From an uncultured Lachnospiraceae bacterium (GTDB taxonomy: Bacteria > Bacillota > Clostridia > Lachnospirales > Lachnospiraceae), in the NCBI GenBank assembly GCA_947174505.1, contig CAMWJF010000001.1, forward strand, positions 145,685-209,684: DNA of 64,000 nt, read 5' to 3'. Below, piece by piece: positions 18,514-27,757 of this stretch. The position numbers and the translations under genes are program-made. Positions within the stretch are counted from its first letter, which is position 1. Every line of letters starts with the position of its first letter. The notes under the pieces were generated by a model. That model was not told where the DNA came from, did no database searches, and was given only the letters and a program-made list of their open reading frames with translations.

Positions 18514-19629
18514 ATGTTGAATATAGCGGTTGATTTGCTATGGCTCCGCCCTAAAAAGGTGGGCGGAACAGAATTTTATATCAGGAATTTGTTAGATGGC
18601 TTCTTACAGATGGAGGAATCTTTTCGCCTTTTTTTGCTGGTATCGAAGGACAATAAGGAGACGTTTCGCCATTATACACAGGATAAAAGGATTGCGCTTT
18701 TGGAGACGGAGGTGATTTCAGCCAATATCCCCAGGCGGATTTTGTGGAACTTTTTCTGCCAGAACCGTTTCCTCAGAAAAAGGGGAATCCGCAAATGTTT
18801 TGTGCCGGTATACTGCCGTCCACTGTTTAATGGCGGCGTTACCTACGTTAATGTGATTCACGATCTGCAGGCGGCGCATCATCCCGAATATCATCCGATC
18901 CATGAAATCGTTTATTCCAGACTTTGCTGGTGGCTTGATGCGCATTTATCCAAGCATCTTGTGGCGATATCCGATTGGGTCAGAGATGATATTCGGGAAA
19001 AATATCATGTGAAGAGTGAGAAGATTACAACAATCTATGATCCGATTACGGTGACAAAAGAGGAGACTGCCAGTTTTGACTGCCTTGCAAAAAAATATCA
19101 TGTGGAAGAGAAGGCGTTTTATTATACGGTGGCGCAGATGATCCCGCATAAGAATCTGGATACGCTGATTGCCGTTATGGAGCGGATTAAGAGTACGGGG
19201 ACAGAATTGCCGTGCAGACTGTTGATTTCCGGAGTGAACGGCGAAAACAGAGAGAAACTGGAAAGACAGATCCGGGAAAGAGGGTTGGAGCAGGAGGTAA
19301 CGCTTACGGGGTTCGTGGAGAATGCCGAAAGAAACGCGCTGTACCGTTATTGTCGGGCGTTTCTTTTTCCAAGTGTGTTTGAGGGATTTGGCATGCCGAC
19401 GATCGAGGCGATGCTTTTTGGCACAATAGTGATTGCCACGGACAGGACCTGCATACCAGAGGTGACGCAGGGCAAGGCGAACTATGTGAAGGATCCTTAT
19501 GATGTGGAAGAATGGATCAGGGTGATGAAGAATCCGGCTGACAGGATAGCGGAGATGGATTTCAGCCAGTATGACCAGATGAGACTGAGCAGGAAATACT
19601 TTGAACTGCTGAGAGAGCAGCTGGCGTAA
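18514..19629 (+). CDS. GT4 family glycosyltransferase
   Basis: 371 residues, GT-B fold. The N-terminus MLNIAVDLLWLRPKKVGGTE carries the glycine loop; VNVIHDLQAAHHPEY and AISDWVRDDI are typical of mannosyl/rhamnosyl-type GT4 enzymes. The C-terminal signature FPSVFEGFGMPTIEAMLFG contains the paired glutamates. Cytoplasmic, no membrane helix. Directly follows DUF2304. Confidence 0.87.
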   Translation: MLNIAVDLLWLRPKKVGGTEFYIRNLLDGFLQMEESFRLFLLVSKDNKETFRHYTQDKRIALLETEVISANIPRRILWNFFCQNRFLRKRGIRKCFVPVYCRPLFNGGVTYVNVIHDLQAAHHPEYHPIHEIVYSRLCWWLDAHLSKHLVAISDWVRDDIREKYHVKSEKITTIYDPITVTKEETASFDCLAKKYHVEEKAFYYTVAQMIPHKNLDTLIAVMERIKSTGTELPCRLLISGVNGENREKLERQIRERGLEQEVTLTGFVENAERNALYRYCRAFLFPSVFEGFGMPTIEAMLFGTIVIATDRTCIPEVTQGKANYVKDPYDVEEWIRVMKNPADRIAEMDFSQYDQMRLSRKYFELLREQLA

Positions 19630-19700
19630 ATGTGGATTTTATGCCGGAAAGGCATAGGCGGAATGAATAAGACAGCAAGAGGGGCAAGGACAGTGCGGCG

Positions 19701-20612
19701 ATGAAATTGGCAGTTGTATTGGTAAATTATAACGGGAAAAAATATAATATGGCGTGCATAGACTCCATACTGTCAAACGGCAGCATGGAGGAAATGAAAA
19801 TCATCGTAGTAGACAATGCGTCGCAGGATGAGTCCATGCGTCTGCTGGAAGAACGGTATGCGGGGGAAGAGAGACTGGAACTGATTGGGCTGGATGATAA
19901 TTATGGCTTTTCCTATGCAAATAACGTGGGGATAAACAGGGCGCAGAAAGAAAATGTGGATTATGTGTTGCTTTTAAACAACGATACCGAGATCATGCCA
20001 GATATGCTGCGTCAATTGTGGGAGTGTGCGAAAAGGCATCCGGACAGTATGATTGTGCCGAAGATTTATTATAGTGGTGACAGAAAGCGAATCTGGTCGG
20101 CTGGAGGAAGTGTTTCGCCTGTGATTAAAAAAGTGAAGCATATCGGTCTGGACGAGATGGATGAGGGACAGTATGACCAAGAGAGGGAGATTGGCTTTGC
20201 CACAGGCTGCTGCCTGTGGATTCCGATGAATGTGATTGAGAGGGCAGGGACGCTGGACGAGCGATTCTTTCTCTATTATGAGGATACGGAATACAGTTTT
20301 CGTCTGCATAAGCATGGTATCCCTATTTATTATTGTCCGAAAGCGGTGATGTACCATAAAGTCGGAGCCAGCACCAGGGGGGCGGACAGCCCACTCTGCG
20401 CTTACTATATTGCCAGAAACTGGCTTTTGTGCAACCGGCTGCATCTTGGATGGCGGTATCCGATGTTTTTGGCTTACTATGTAGTGAATCGGACGGTGTG
20501 TTGTCTGCTATGGCTGGCACGTGGGAAAAGGGCGCTTGTCTGGGCGACTTTGCGGGGAATCGGGGATTACTGTAAAGGTAATTTTGGCAGATCTACGTGT
20601 TGCGGGCGGTAA
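19701..20612 (+). CDS. GT2 glycosyltransferase, rhamnosyltransferase-like
   Basis: 303 residues with GT2 motifs: VVLVNYNGKKYN at the start, VVDNASQDESM, LLLNNDTEIMPD (DXD-like) and FATGCCLWIPM, then DERFFLYYEDTEYSFR, a signature of WbbL/RfbF-type rhamnosyltransferases. The C-terminal 80 residues contain an amphipathic segment (WRYPMFLAYYVVNRTVCCLLWL) that could associate with the membrane. Specificity for rhamnose is a family-level guess; no dTDP-rhamnose genes are in the window. Confidence 0.83.
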   Translation: MKLAVVLVNYNGKKYNMACIDSILSNGSMEEMKIIVVDNASQDESMRLLEERYAGEERLELIGLDDNYGFSYANNVGINRAQKENVDYVLLLNNDTEIMPDMLRQLWECAKRHPDSMIVPKIYYSGDRKRIWSAGGSVSPVIKKVKHIGLDEMDEGQYDQEREIGFATGCCLWIPMNVIERAGTLDERFFLYYEDTEYSFRLHKHGIPIYYCPKAVMYHKVGASTRGADSPLCAYYIARNWLLCNRLHLGWRYPMFLAYYVVNRTVCCLLWLARGKRALVWATLRGIGDYCKGNFGRSTCCGR

Positions 20613-20648
20613 AGGTGTCGTTTGCATTGATTAGGGGAGTGTGGTATT

Positions 20649-21755
20649 ATGAAAAAAGCTTATTATCTCCATTTTCAGGGACGTCAGTCCATCGGTGTCA
20701 GTAAAAAGATTGACATGCAGATAGAAGAATTTCGGAAGTTTTATGACATGGAGGAAATAGAGATCAAGGCGATGAAACGGTCTTTGGTGCAGAGGGTGCT
20801 TGGATTATTTCCCACGGCTTCTATTGCGTGGGATTATGAGGGGGCGCTGGCAATGATGGATCATCCCGCCTTTGTCTATGTCAGACGTGCGGTCGCTGAT
20901 CGGGCGTATGTCGGTTTCTGGAAAAGAATGAAGGAAAAGTATCCGGATTGCAAAATCATCATTGAAATATTTACTTATCCCTATGACTGGGCTGATTTTG
21001 CTAAATGGAATGCATGGCCGTTTTATATCAAAGAACGGCTCTATCGCCTGCGGCTTAAGCAGTATGTGGATCGGTTTGTCACCTATACGGATGACAAAGA
21101 AATCTTTGGTGTTCCAACGATTTGCACATATAATGGTGTAAATGTGGAGAGCGTCCCTATAGTTTCCGGTAAATTTGCAGAGGGACAGATACACCTGATC
21201 GGAGTGGCCTTTATGCAGAGGCAGCATGGCTACGAACGTATCATAGAGGGACTGCGCCAATATTACGACACGGGCAGTGAATCTGGATACAGGGTGTGTC
21301 TGCATCTTGTGGGAGAAGGACCAGAGAGGCCACGGTATCAGCGGCTGGTTCATAAATATGGGCTGGAGGCGTATGTGCATTTTTATCCAACGATACAGGG
21401 AGCGGAACTTGATCGGCTGTATGACCAATGTGATATGGCACTTATGGCGTTTGGGATGTATAAGGTGCATTTTTATGGCAGAATGGCGGCACTTAAGTCA
21501 AGGGAGTGTCTCGCAAAGGGGATGCCTTTGCTATCGGGGTGTGCCATAGATGTGCTGCCGGAAGATTATCCCTATGCACGGATGTTTCCCAATGATGACA
21601 GTGTGGTGAAGACGAAGGATATTGTAGATTTTTATCGGGAAATCAAACGCATGGAATCGGATAAAGGACGATTAGCAGAGACAATCAGGCAGTTTGCCAG
21701 AGAGCATGTCAGCATGGAAACAGTGATGAAGCCTATTATAGAATATATCAGTTAG
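20649..21755 (+). CDS. Putative GT-B glycosyltransferase
   Basis: 368 residues. The C-terminal half has GT4-like elements (LHLVGEGPERPRYQRLV, YDQCDMALMAFGMYK, MAALKSRECLAKGMPLLSG) that align in form with the donor-binding half of GT-B enzymes. The N-terminal half is unusual (VRRAVADRAYVGFWKRM). No membrane segments. Start supported by GGGGAG before ATG 20649. Sits between a GT2 and the UDP-GlcNAc epimerase-like gene. Family assignment moderate, specificity unknown. Confidence 0.7.
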   Translation: MKKAYYLHFQGRQSIGVSKKIDMQIEEFRKFYDMEEIEIKAMKRSLVQRVLGLFPTASIAWDYEGALAMMDHPAFVYVRRAVADRAYVGFWKRMKEKYPDCKIIIEIFTYPYDWADFAKWNAWPFYIKERLYRLRLKQYVDRFVTYTDDKEIFGVPTICTYNGVNVESVPIVSGKFAEGQIHLIGVAFMQRQHGYERIIEGLRQYYDTGSESGYRVCLHLVGEGPERPRYQRLVHKYGLEAYVHFYPTIQGAELDRLYDQCDMALMAFGMYKVHFYGRMAALKSRECLAKGMPLLSGCAIDVLPEDYPYARMFPNDDSVVKTKDIVDFYREIKRMESDKGRLAETIRQFAREHVSMETVMKPIIEYIS

Positions 21756-21778
21756 GAAGTATTAGGAGGTGAAGGGAA

Positions 21779-22849
21779 ATGATTACTCATATTGTGGGAA
21801 ATAGACCTCAGTTTGTCAAGTTAGCGCCCCTCTACCATGAATTGGAGAAGGGGAGCTTCGAGCAGAATATAATTCACAGCGGGCAGCATTATGACGGGAA
21901 TATGTCCGGTGTTTTTTTTGAGGAATTGGGTATACCGGCACCTTATTTGAATCTGAAAGCAGGGGGCGGAAGTCATGCGCAGGTGACGGCGAAGGCGATG
22001 ATCGGGCTGGAGGAGGAGTTGTCACGGAACGCCCCCAATCTGGTTATTCTCTACGGAGATACCAATACGACGCTGGCTGGTGCGCTGGTGGCGGCAAAGC
22101 TCGGTATTCCGATAGCTCATGTGGAGGCTGGACCCAGAATACACTTAAAGTCAAATCCGGAGGAATGCAATCGGATTGCCACAGATCATCTTTCGGATAT
22201 TCTGTTTTGCCCGGATCGCGTATCCATGCAGAATCTGCAGCGGGAAGGGCTTGGAGACCGTGCCTACTTAGCGGGCGATATTATGTATGATACCTATCTG
22301 TCCATCGCCGGGAGGCTTACGGGAGAGAACCCGCAGGAAGAGGTTATCGTGATGACATGGCACAGGCAGGAGAATACGTCTGACAGGGCGCGCATGGAAA
22401 GCATTCTGCGTCTGGTGGAACGTCTGGAGGATCATGTGGTCTTTCCGGTACATCCGCGAACAAGGAAGTGCCTGGAACAATACGGTCTGATGGAGCGGGC
22501 GGCAGGGATTCCCGGCCTGGAGATGATAGAGCCTCTGGGATATGTAGAGATGGTAAAACTTATGCAGAGAGCCAGATTAATTCTGACGGATTCTGGCGGT
22601 GTTTCCAAGGAGTCATCATTTGCGGGAGCAAAATGTCTTTTTATGTTGGATGCGGATGTGTGGGAGGATCTGGTGCGGGAGAAGTGGATCCGCAGGGTGA
22701 ATCCGCAGGATGAGAACAGCGTGGAGGAGGCACTGCGCTTTGCTGCGCAGGCCAAACGTGTGGCGAACGAGGGCAGACCACAGTACTATGGAGACGGGCA
22801 TGCGGCGGCAAAGATGGTACAGGCGCTGCGTGAACGGCGGTTTATTTAA
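21779..22849 (+). CDS. wecB: UDP-N-acetylglucosamine 2-epimerase family (WecB-like)
   Basis: 356 residues. Motifs of the non-hydrolysing epimerases are present: GNRPQFVKLAPLYHEL, HSGQHYD, LYGDTNTTLAGALVAAKL, HVEAGPR, PEECNRIATDHLSD, WHRQENT and LTDSGGVSKESSF. The reaction is UDP-GlcNAc to UDP-ManNAc, or the same change on a 2,3-diacetamido uronic acid as in WbpI. The WbpE-like aminotransferase next door makes the second option possible. GGAGG lies ten bases before ATG 21779. UDP-ManNAc could feed the GT26 domain at 4654. Confidence 0.85.
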   Translation: MITHIVGNRPQFVKLAPLYHELEKGSFEQNIIHSGQHYDGNMSGVFFEELGIPAPYLNLKAGGGSHAQVTAKAMIGLEEELSRNAPNLVILYGDTNTTLAGALVAAKLGIPIAHVEAGPRIHLKSNPEECNRIATDHLSDILFCPDRVSMQNLQREGLGDRAYLAGDIMYDTYLSIAGRLTGENPQEEVIVMTWHRQENTSDRARMESILRLVERLEDHVVFPVHPRTRKCLEQYGLMERAAGIPGLEMIEPLGYVEMVKLMQRARLILTDSGGVSKESSFAGAKCLFMLDADVWEDLVREKWIRRVNPQDENSVEEALRFAAQAKRVANEGRPQYYGDGHAAAKMVQALRERRFI

Positions 22850-22951
22850 ATTGAGCTTCTTCAGACGGCGCCTATATGGATTACAGATAAATGCCGACAA
22901 AGATCAGATGCGTTCTCGATGACGGGTGTTTTGAAACGAAGGGACAACAAG

Positions 22952-24067
22952 ATGGAATTCAAGGATTTAAAGACGCAGTATATAAGACACAGGGAAGCGA
23001 TAGACGGTGCAGTCAGGCGAAATATGGAAGCTGGCCAATTTATCGGCGGGGAACCGGTTAGCCGCCTGGAGAAGAGGCTGGCGGATTATGTAGGCGTGAA
23101 ACATTGTATTTCCTGTGCTAATGGTACGGACGCTCTGCTGCTTGCATTGATGGCGTGGGGCGTGGGAGAGGGAGATGCTGTTTTTGTTCCGGACTTCACT
23201 TTTTTTTCTACTGCGGAGGTGGTGCCTTGGGTTAACGCTGTTCCGGTCTTTGTAGATATCGATGCAGATACTTTCAACATGTCGCCTCAGGATTTAGAGG
23301 CGGCGATTAAAAAAGTGAAAAAGGAGGGCAGGCTGACACCGCGGGCAGTTATTGCCGTAGATCTTTTCGGACAACCTGCCGAATATGAGAAAATCCGTCA
23401 GGTTGCCGCACAGCATGACCTACTCTTACTGGAGGACGGCGCGCAGGGGTTTGGCGGCAAAATAGGCGAGAAAAGGGCGTGCAGCTTTGGAGATATTTCC
23501 ACCACATCCTTTTTTCCGGTGAAACCGTTGGGCTGCTACGGGGACGGTGGTGCGGTCTTTACGGATAACGATGAGTGGGCGGCGTTAATCCGCTCTTATA
23601 AAGTACACGGAAAAGGTTCCGGCAAGTATGACAATGTCAGGATCGGTATGAACTCCAGACTGGACACGATACAGGCAGCGGTACTTCTTGAGAAGCTCTG
23701 TTTTTTTGATGAGGAGCTTGAGGAGATGAACCGAATGGCGTCACTCTACACAGAGCGTCTGCAGGGAAGTGTAAAGACACCGATTATCCGGCAGGGTTAT
23801 TACTCAAGCTGGGCACAGTATACGGTGCAGCTTGCGGATGAGTGGCAGCGGGAGGAGACCATGAGAAAATTGAAAGCAGCCGAAATTCCAAGCGTCATTT
23901 ACTATGAAAAGCCGATGCATATGCAGACTGTGTTCGCGGATATATCGAGGGAGAGTACTCGATGCCCGATTACGGAGCGAATTTGCGCCACATGCCTGTC
24001 ACTGCCGATGCATCCGTATTTGCGAGAGGAAGAGGTACAGACAATCTGCAGCGTGCTGCTGTCCTGA
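22952..24067 (+). CDS. DegT/DnrJ/EryC1 sugar aminotransferase (WbpE-like)
   Basis: 371 residues from ATG 22952, giving the family-typical N-terminus MEFKDLKTQY; the frame extends 11 codons further up but without a better start. PLP-enzyme motifs include GTDALLLALMAWG, VFVPDFTFFSTAEV, VDIDADTFNM, EDGAQGFGG and SFFPVKPLGCYGDGGAV, which carries the Schiff-base lysine. It transfers an amino group to a keto-sugar nucleotide. Similarity in motif detail to WbpE (UDP-3-keto-GlcNAcA aminotransferase) is suggestive, but no WbpA/WbpB-type dehydrogenases are in the window. Confidence 0.85.
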   Translation: MEFKDLKTQYIRHREAIDGAVRRNMEAGQFIGGEPVSRLEKRLADYVGVKHCISCANGTDALLLALMAWGVGEGDAVFVPDFTFFSTAEVVPWVNAVPVFVDIDADTFNMSPQDLEAAIKKVKKEGRLTPRAVIAVDLFGQPAEYEKIRQVAAQHDLLLLEDGAQGFGGKIGEKRACSFGDISTTSFFPVKPLGCYGDGGAVFTDNDEWAALIRSYKVHGKGSGKYDNVRIGMNSRLDTIQAAVLLEKLCFFDEELEEMNRMASLYTERLQGSVKTPIIRQGYYSSWAQYTVQLADEWQREETMRKLKAAEIPSVIYYEKPMHMQTVFADISRESTRCPITERICATCLSLPMHPYLREEEVQTICSVLLS

Positions 24068-24112
24068 CCGTCGAAAGAGGCTTTTAAGGAAATCAGGAAG
24101 AAGGTAGAGGTT

Positions 24113-25777
24113 ATGCATGGATTTTTAGTGGCAGGGAATATGAATATAGAATGCCTGGGGCAGTATGCAGACATGGGTCAGTGCAGGCAGTATAACCGTC
24201 TCCTTAATAAGTTTCCAAAAGATCAGGTGTTCTTAGATGAAGGGGGGCAAATCAGTTTTTTAGACGGATATGTCCATAATAAGGAGCACTTTTGCATAGA
24301 CGGCGACAAGGAATGGCAGCATGCTTTTGCACAGGCCATGAAGGAGGACGCGGTCAAATGTCTGCGGACACTCAGGGGCGGATTTTGCGGTTATGTATAT
24401 GACAGGCAGGAGTTTGCACTGACGGCGTTCACGGACCAGGTTTCTGTAAAAGCGCTGTATTACTATGTCAATGGCAGTCAGTGGATGGTGTCGAACCATA
24501 TTCCGTACATGACTGCTGTTTTGAAGGCGAATGGGGTACCGTATCACTTTAATGAGACAGCTGCCAAATATATGCTGACATATGGATATATGCTGGATGG
24601 AAGTACCTTTGTAGAGGAGATTCACCGACTGTTGCCAGGGCAGCTGGTGCACATCGGAAACGGACGGGCGGAGGTTGAGAGATACTATCTGATTCCGAAT
24701 AAGGAGGTTCAGATGTCTGAACAGGAAGCTGTCGGAAGGATTGACAGCGCGTTCAGGGAGGCAGTCAGACGGGAATTTGACAAGGATAGAGAGTACGGAT
24801 ACAGGCATTTAGTGGATTTGAGTGGTGGTCTGGACAGTAGGATGGTTTCCTGGGTCGCGCACGATATGGGATATACAGACCAGTTAAATGTCACGTATTG
24901 CCGGGCAGATTATCTTGATTATAAAATATCCAGCCAGATAGCGGTTCATTTGGGACACGAGTATTTTTTTAAGGCATTGGATGACGCGAACTGGCTGTAT
25001 GATATTGACGAAATTGTTTCCCAAAATAACGGGGCGGCGCTTTATACCGGAATCACGGGAGGCAGCAGGCTGCTTGGGACACTCAACACAGACAGGTTTG
25101 GGCTTGAGCATACCGGCATGATCGGGGATATTACACTGTCGACCTTTTATCATGACAGGGAGCTGAATTTCGGGAAACCACGTCTGGGTCTGAACCAGTA
25201 TTCGAATAGATTTTCCTATGCCATTGACAGTCAGATTATGGAGGAGTATCCTTGTCAGGAGATGTTTGCCATTTATACAAGGGGAATGATGGGAGCCATG
25301 TCCTCTTATATAATCAGGCAGCATTATGTAGAAACGTCATCCCCGTTTACGGATGTAGATTTCCTGGAGGTTAATTATTCTATTCCTTTTGAATATAGGG
25401 ACAAGCATTATATTTATCTAAAGTGGATGGCGCAAAAATATCCGCAGTCAACTTCTTTTGGCTGGGAGAAGTGGGGAGGCATTAAGCCGCGGAAAGACCA
25501 CATCCTTTTTAGAAAAGTGAAGACGACGCAAAGACTTCTGTGGCAGGCAGCCCGAAAAGCTTTTAGGCTGCCGGACAGCGATAGCATGAATCCTTTGGAT
25601 TTTTGGTATCAGGAGAGGCCGGGAATACAGGAGCATTACAGAAAATACTACGACAGTAACAGGGGCAGGATCGGCGGGGAACTGGGAAAGGATATTTCCC
25701 TGATGTTTGAGGAAGGAAATGTGACTGAAAAAAGTATGGCGCTTACGGTACTCGGGGCAGTAAAGTTATATTTCTAA
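24113..25777 (+). CDS. Asparagine synthase (AsnB)-like ligase lacking the Cys nucleophile
   Basis: 554 residues. The C-terminal half has the ATP-pyrophosphatase loop DLSGGLDSRM near 240. The N-terminal half resembles the glutaminase fold (FLDGYVHN, LRGGFCGYVYD, TDQVSVKALYYY, HRLLPGQLVHIG), but the protein begins MHGFLV, so the Cys2 needed for glutamine hydrolysis is absent. It may use free ammonia, accept an amine from a partner, or activate a carboxylate for another acceptor. Its position after the aminotransferase suggests amidation of a uronic acid on the glycan. The synthetase half appears intact. Confidence 0.75.
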   Translation: MHGFLVAGNMNIECLGQYADMGQCRQYNRLLNKFPKDQVFLDEGGQISFLDGYVHNKEHFCIDGDKEWQHAFAQAMKEDAVKCLRTLRGGFCGYVYDRQEFALTAFTDQVSVKALYYYVNGSQWMVSNHIPYMTAVLKANGVPYHFNETAAKYMLTYGYMLDGSTFVEEIHRLLPGQLVHIGNGRAEVERYYLIPNKEVQMSEQEAVGRIDSAFREAVRREFDKDREYGYRHLVDLSGGLDSRMVSWVAHDMGYTDQLNVTYCRADYLDYKISSQIAVHLGHEYFFKALDDANWLYDIDEIVSQNNGAALYTGITGGSRLLGTLNTDRFGLEHTGMIGDITLSTFYHDRELNFGKPRLGLNQYSNRFSYAIDSQIMEEYPCQEMFAIYTRGMMGAMSSYIIRQHYVETSSPFTDVDFLEVNYSIPFEYRDKHYIYLKWMAQKYPQSTSFGWEKWGGIKPRKDHILFRKVKTTQRLLWQAARKAFRLPDSDSMNPLDFWYQERPGIQEHYRKYYDSNRGRIGGELGKDISLMFEEGNVTEKSMALTVLGAVKLYF

Positions 25778-25788
25778 GGAGAAGGGAT

Positions 25789-27093
25789 TTGAAAAAGAAG
25801 CTGATCATACTGTTGGATACGTATCCGTTTGGAGCGGGGGAGTATTCCTTTATTCGCACCGAATTGGAAAAGCTGGTGGAGTGTTTCGAGGTATGCATTT
25901 TGTCAGTGGCTTCTTCCACAGAGCAAAAAATGATGACAGATGAACGAATTTCGGTCTGCCACTGTATGAGAACTTTCGGAATCCGGGAGAAGTTGGAAGC
26001 GGTTTTTGGGTTTTGCTTTTCCCAATGCGGGCGCAAAGAAATAAAGATGATTATAAAGGCCAGGAAAAATATTTTTGGCCGTTTTTATGATTCTCTTGCC
26101 TACTTCAGTATGGCAGATCAAGTGCGAAAGTATGCGAAGCAAAATCATATTGCAGATGGCGGTGCACTGATCTATTCTTACTGGTCTAATCCCAACTGTC
26201 TTGCATTCCTTATGGATAGAAAATCTGATCCGAACAGGAAAGTGATTTCCAGAATACACGGATATGATTTGTATAATGAAAGAAATCCCCATAACAGGCA
26301 GCCTTTCCGAGAATATATGGATGAAATGATAGATAACCTTTTTTTTGTAGCGGATGCGGGACTGGAATATTATCTGGCACATTGGGGAGATAAGGAGGAG
26401 GCTGGAAAGAAATATATTGTAGCGCCGATTGGAACGGTTGATAATGGTTATATTCGGAGGAAACTACCCTGTGCGCAGCGAACAGTGTTTCATATTGTAA
26501 GCTGTTCCCATGTGATTCCGTTAAAACGGGTGCCGCTTATTATCGAAGGACTGTCCGGAATTACGGACATCGAAATCCGATGGACGCATTTCGGAACAGG
26601 CAGCCATTATAAGGAAACCGTGAAATATGCGGACAGACTTCTGGCGGATAAAAAAAATATACTATATGAGATGACCGGGTTTGTGCCGGTTGAGGAGATT
26701 ATGCGGTTTTATGCGGAGAACTGTGTGGACTGTTTTTTGACAACATCGTCTACGGAAGGAAGCCCGGTTTCTGTGCAGGAGGCGATGTCGTTCGGTATTC
26801 CGATTATTGCCACGGCGGTAGGGGAGATCCCGAATATGATAGATGGCAACGGCATCCTGCTGTCAGAAAATCCGCGGGCGGAGGATGTCAGTGATGCGAT
26901 AAACCGGCTGTATCATATGTCGGCTGAGAAGAGAGAAAAAATGTGTATGAGATCAAGGGCATTGTGGGAGCAAAAATATAATGCGGAAAAGAATGCGGAG
27001 AAGTTTGTTGGGATTCTGCAGGAAATTTCAGGAGGCGACGTCATCGCCCGGCAAAAATATTCTGAAAAAGTGGTAAACGGAGAATACTTGTAG
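25789..27093 (+). CDS. GT4 family glycosyltransferase (TTG start)
   Basis: 434 residues from TTG 25789, preceded by AAGGAGAAGGG; the next residues KKKLIILLDTYPFGAGEYSF are a normal GT-B N-terminus, so TTG is preferred. Later motifs: HGYDLYNERN, SCSHVIPLKRV, TTSSTEGSPVSVQEAMSFGIPIIATAVGEIPNMI, the GT4 signature. This resembles colanic-acid-type and Wzy-dependent capsule transferases. Cytoplasmic. It ends the first GC-richer block; a promoter-like sequence follows. Confidence 0.85.
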   Translation: MKKKLIILLDTYPFGAGEYSFIRTELEKLVECFEVCILSVASSTEQKMMTDERISVCHCMRTFGIREKLEAVFGFCFSQCGRKEIKMIIKARKNIFGRFYDSLAYFSMADQVRKYAKQNHIADGGALIYSYWSNPNCLAFLMDRKSDPNRKVISRIHGYDLYNERNPHNRQPFREYMDEMIDNLFFVADAGLEYYLAHWGDKEEAGKKYIVAPIGTVDNGYIRRKLPCAQRTVFHIVSCSHVIPLKRVPLIIEGLSGITDIEIRWTHFGTGSHYKETVKYADRLLADKKNILYEMTGFVPVEEIMRFYAENCVDCFLTTSSTEGSPVSVQEAMSFGIPIIATAVGEIPNMIDGNGILLSENPRAEDVSDAINRLYHMSAEKREKMCMRSRALWEQKYNAEKNAEKFVGILQEISGGDVIARQKYSEKVVNGEYL

Positions 27094-27108
27094 AACGGAT
27101 ATGGAACG

Positions 27109-27137
27109 TTGACTCTAAGGACATTTTAGATTATTAT
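27109..27137 (+). promoter_or_regulatory. Candidate sigma-A promoter before the 27197 module
   Basis: TTGACT (27109-27114), 17-base spacer, TATTAT (27132-27137), each 5/6 to consensus, in a 103-base gap. It would start transcription near 27144, about 50 bases before ATG 27197 and its AGGAGG site. It coincides with a change to AT-rich coding sequence. Confidence 0.55.
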
Positions 27138-27196
27138 TTATGTGTGCTGGCGGATTTATCAACAAGCTTTCACTTACCACAGGAGGTATGGTGTAG

Positions 27197-27757
27197 ATGC
27201 TGAAAATTCAAAATTTTCCAAAAAATATTGACACTCAGGTGTTACAATCATTTGTAATTGATGACAATCTGTTTCCCAGAATACAGGAATTTGTGCAAAA
27301 AAACCAAGTGGGAGAAGGCGCCTGCTTTTCAGTTTTAGACAAAACGGGAAAGCAGTTATTTTTAGTTACTTATTTGGAAGATTTGATCAAGGGGGCTAAA
27401 CGAAAAAATCTTTCGGATTATTTTGAAAGATTTAGCAATATTGATGATTTAGATTTCACATTACTGGATCGGTTTCAGAGTTTCCTTTTTCTGGAGGTGG
27501 ATGATTATTCAGTTGCCGTTGCAAAATTGTTGCTGAAATATCGTCCGAATAGAAAGATTATTTTCGGGGATGTGAGAGCAAAGTATTTTTTTGAAGGAAG
27601 TAAAGTGAAATATTTAAGCAGCTTATATGGAGCAGGAAGGCATATGGAGCTGACGGAGAAGTGGATGAGGGGGGGGGGTGGAGAGAATATCCCTTTTGGA
27701 TCGCATACGCGGTTTGATTGGGTGGAAAGTATTGGGAATGCTGAGAAAGTGTGGTAG
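27197..27757 (+). CDS. N-terminal part of frame-split GT23-like glycosyltransferase (hypothetical)
   Basis: 186 residues as it stands, starting at ATG 27197 ten bases after AGGAGG. The first ~157 residues (for example VDDYSVAVAKLLLKYRPNRKIIFGDVRAKYFFEG) look like a genuine domain that I cannot name. The frame then meets ten consecutive Gs at 27669-27678 and ends 27 codons later at 27757. Loss of one G, or gain of two, would join it in frame to the downstream 27678-28757 frame, giving a protein of about 520 residues. It is therefore probably the front half of a switched-off or mis-sequenced gene; a free-standing small protein is the alternative. Confidence 0.55.
   Translation: MLKIQNFPKNIDTQVLQSFVIDDNLFPRIQEFVQKNQVGEGACFSVLDKTGKQLFLVTYLEDLIKGAKRKNLSDYFERFSNIDDLDFTLLDRFQSFLFLEVDDYSVAVAKLLLKYRPNRKIIFGDVRAKYFFEGSKVKYLSSLYGAGRHMELTEKWMRGGGGENIPFGSHTRFDWVESIGNAEKVW
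27669..27678. repeat. Homopolymeric G10 tract (putative phase-variation switch)
   Basis: Ten Gs in a row inside coding sequence, at the exact point where the reading frame of the 27197 gene would have to shift by one base to continue into the glycosyltransferase frame. Ten Gs leave the frames separated; nine or twelve fuse them. No other G or C run of this length was noticed in the window. Slipped-strand mispairing at such tracts is an established on/off mechanism for surface glycan genes in other bacteria. Confidence 0.7.
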
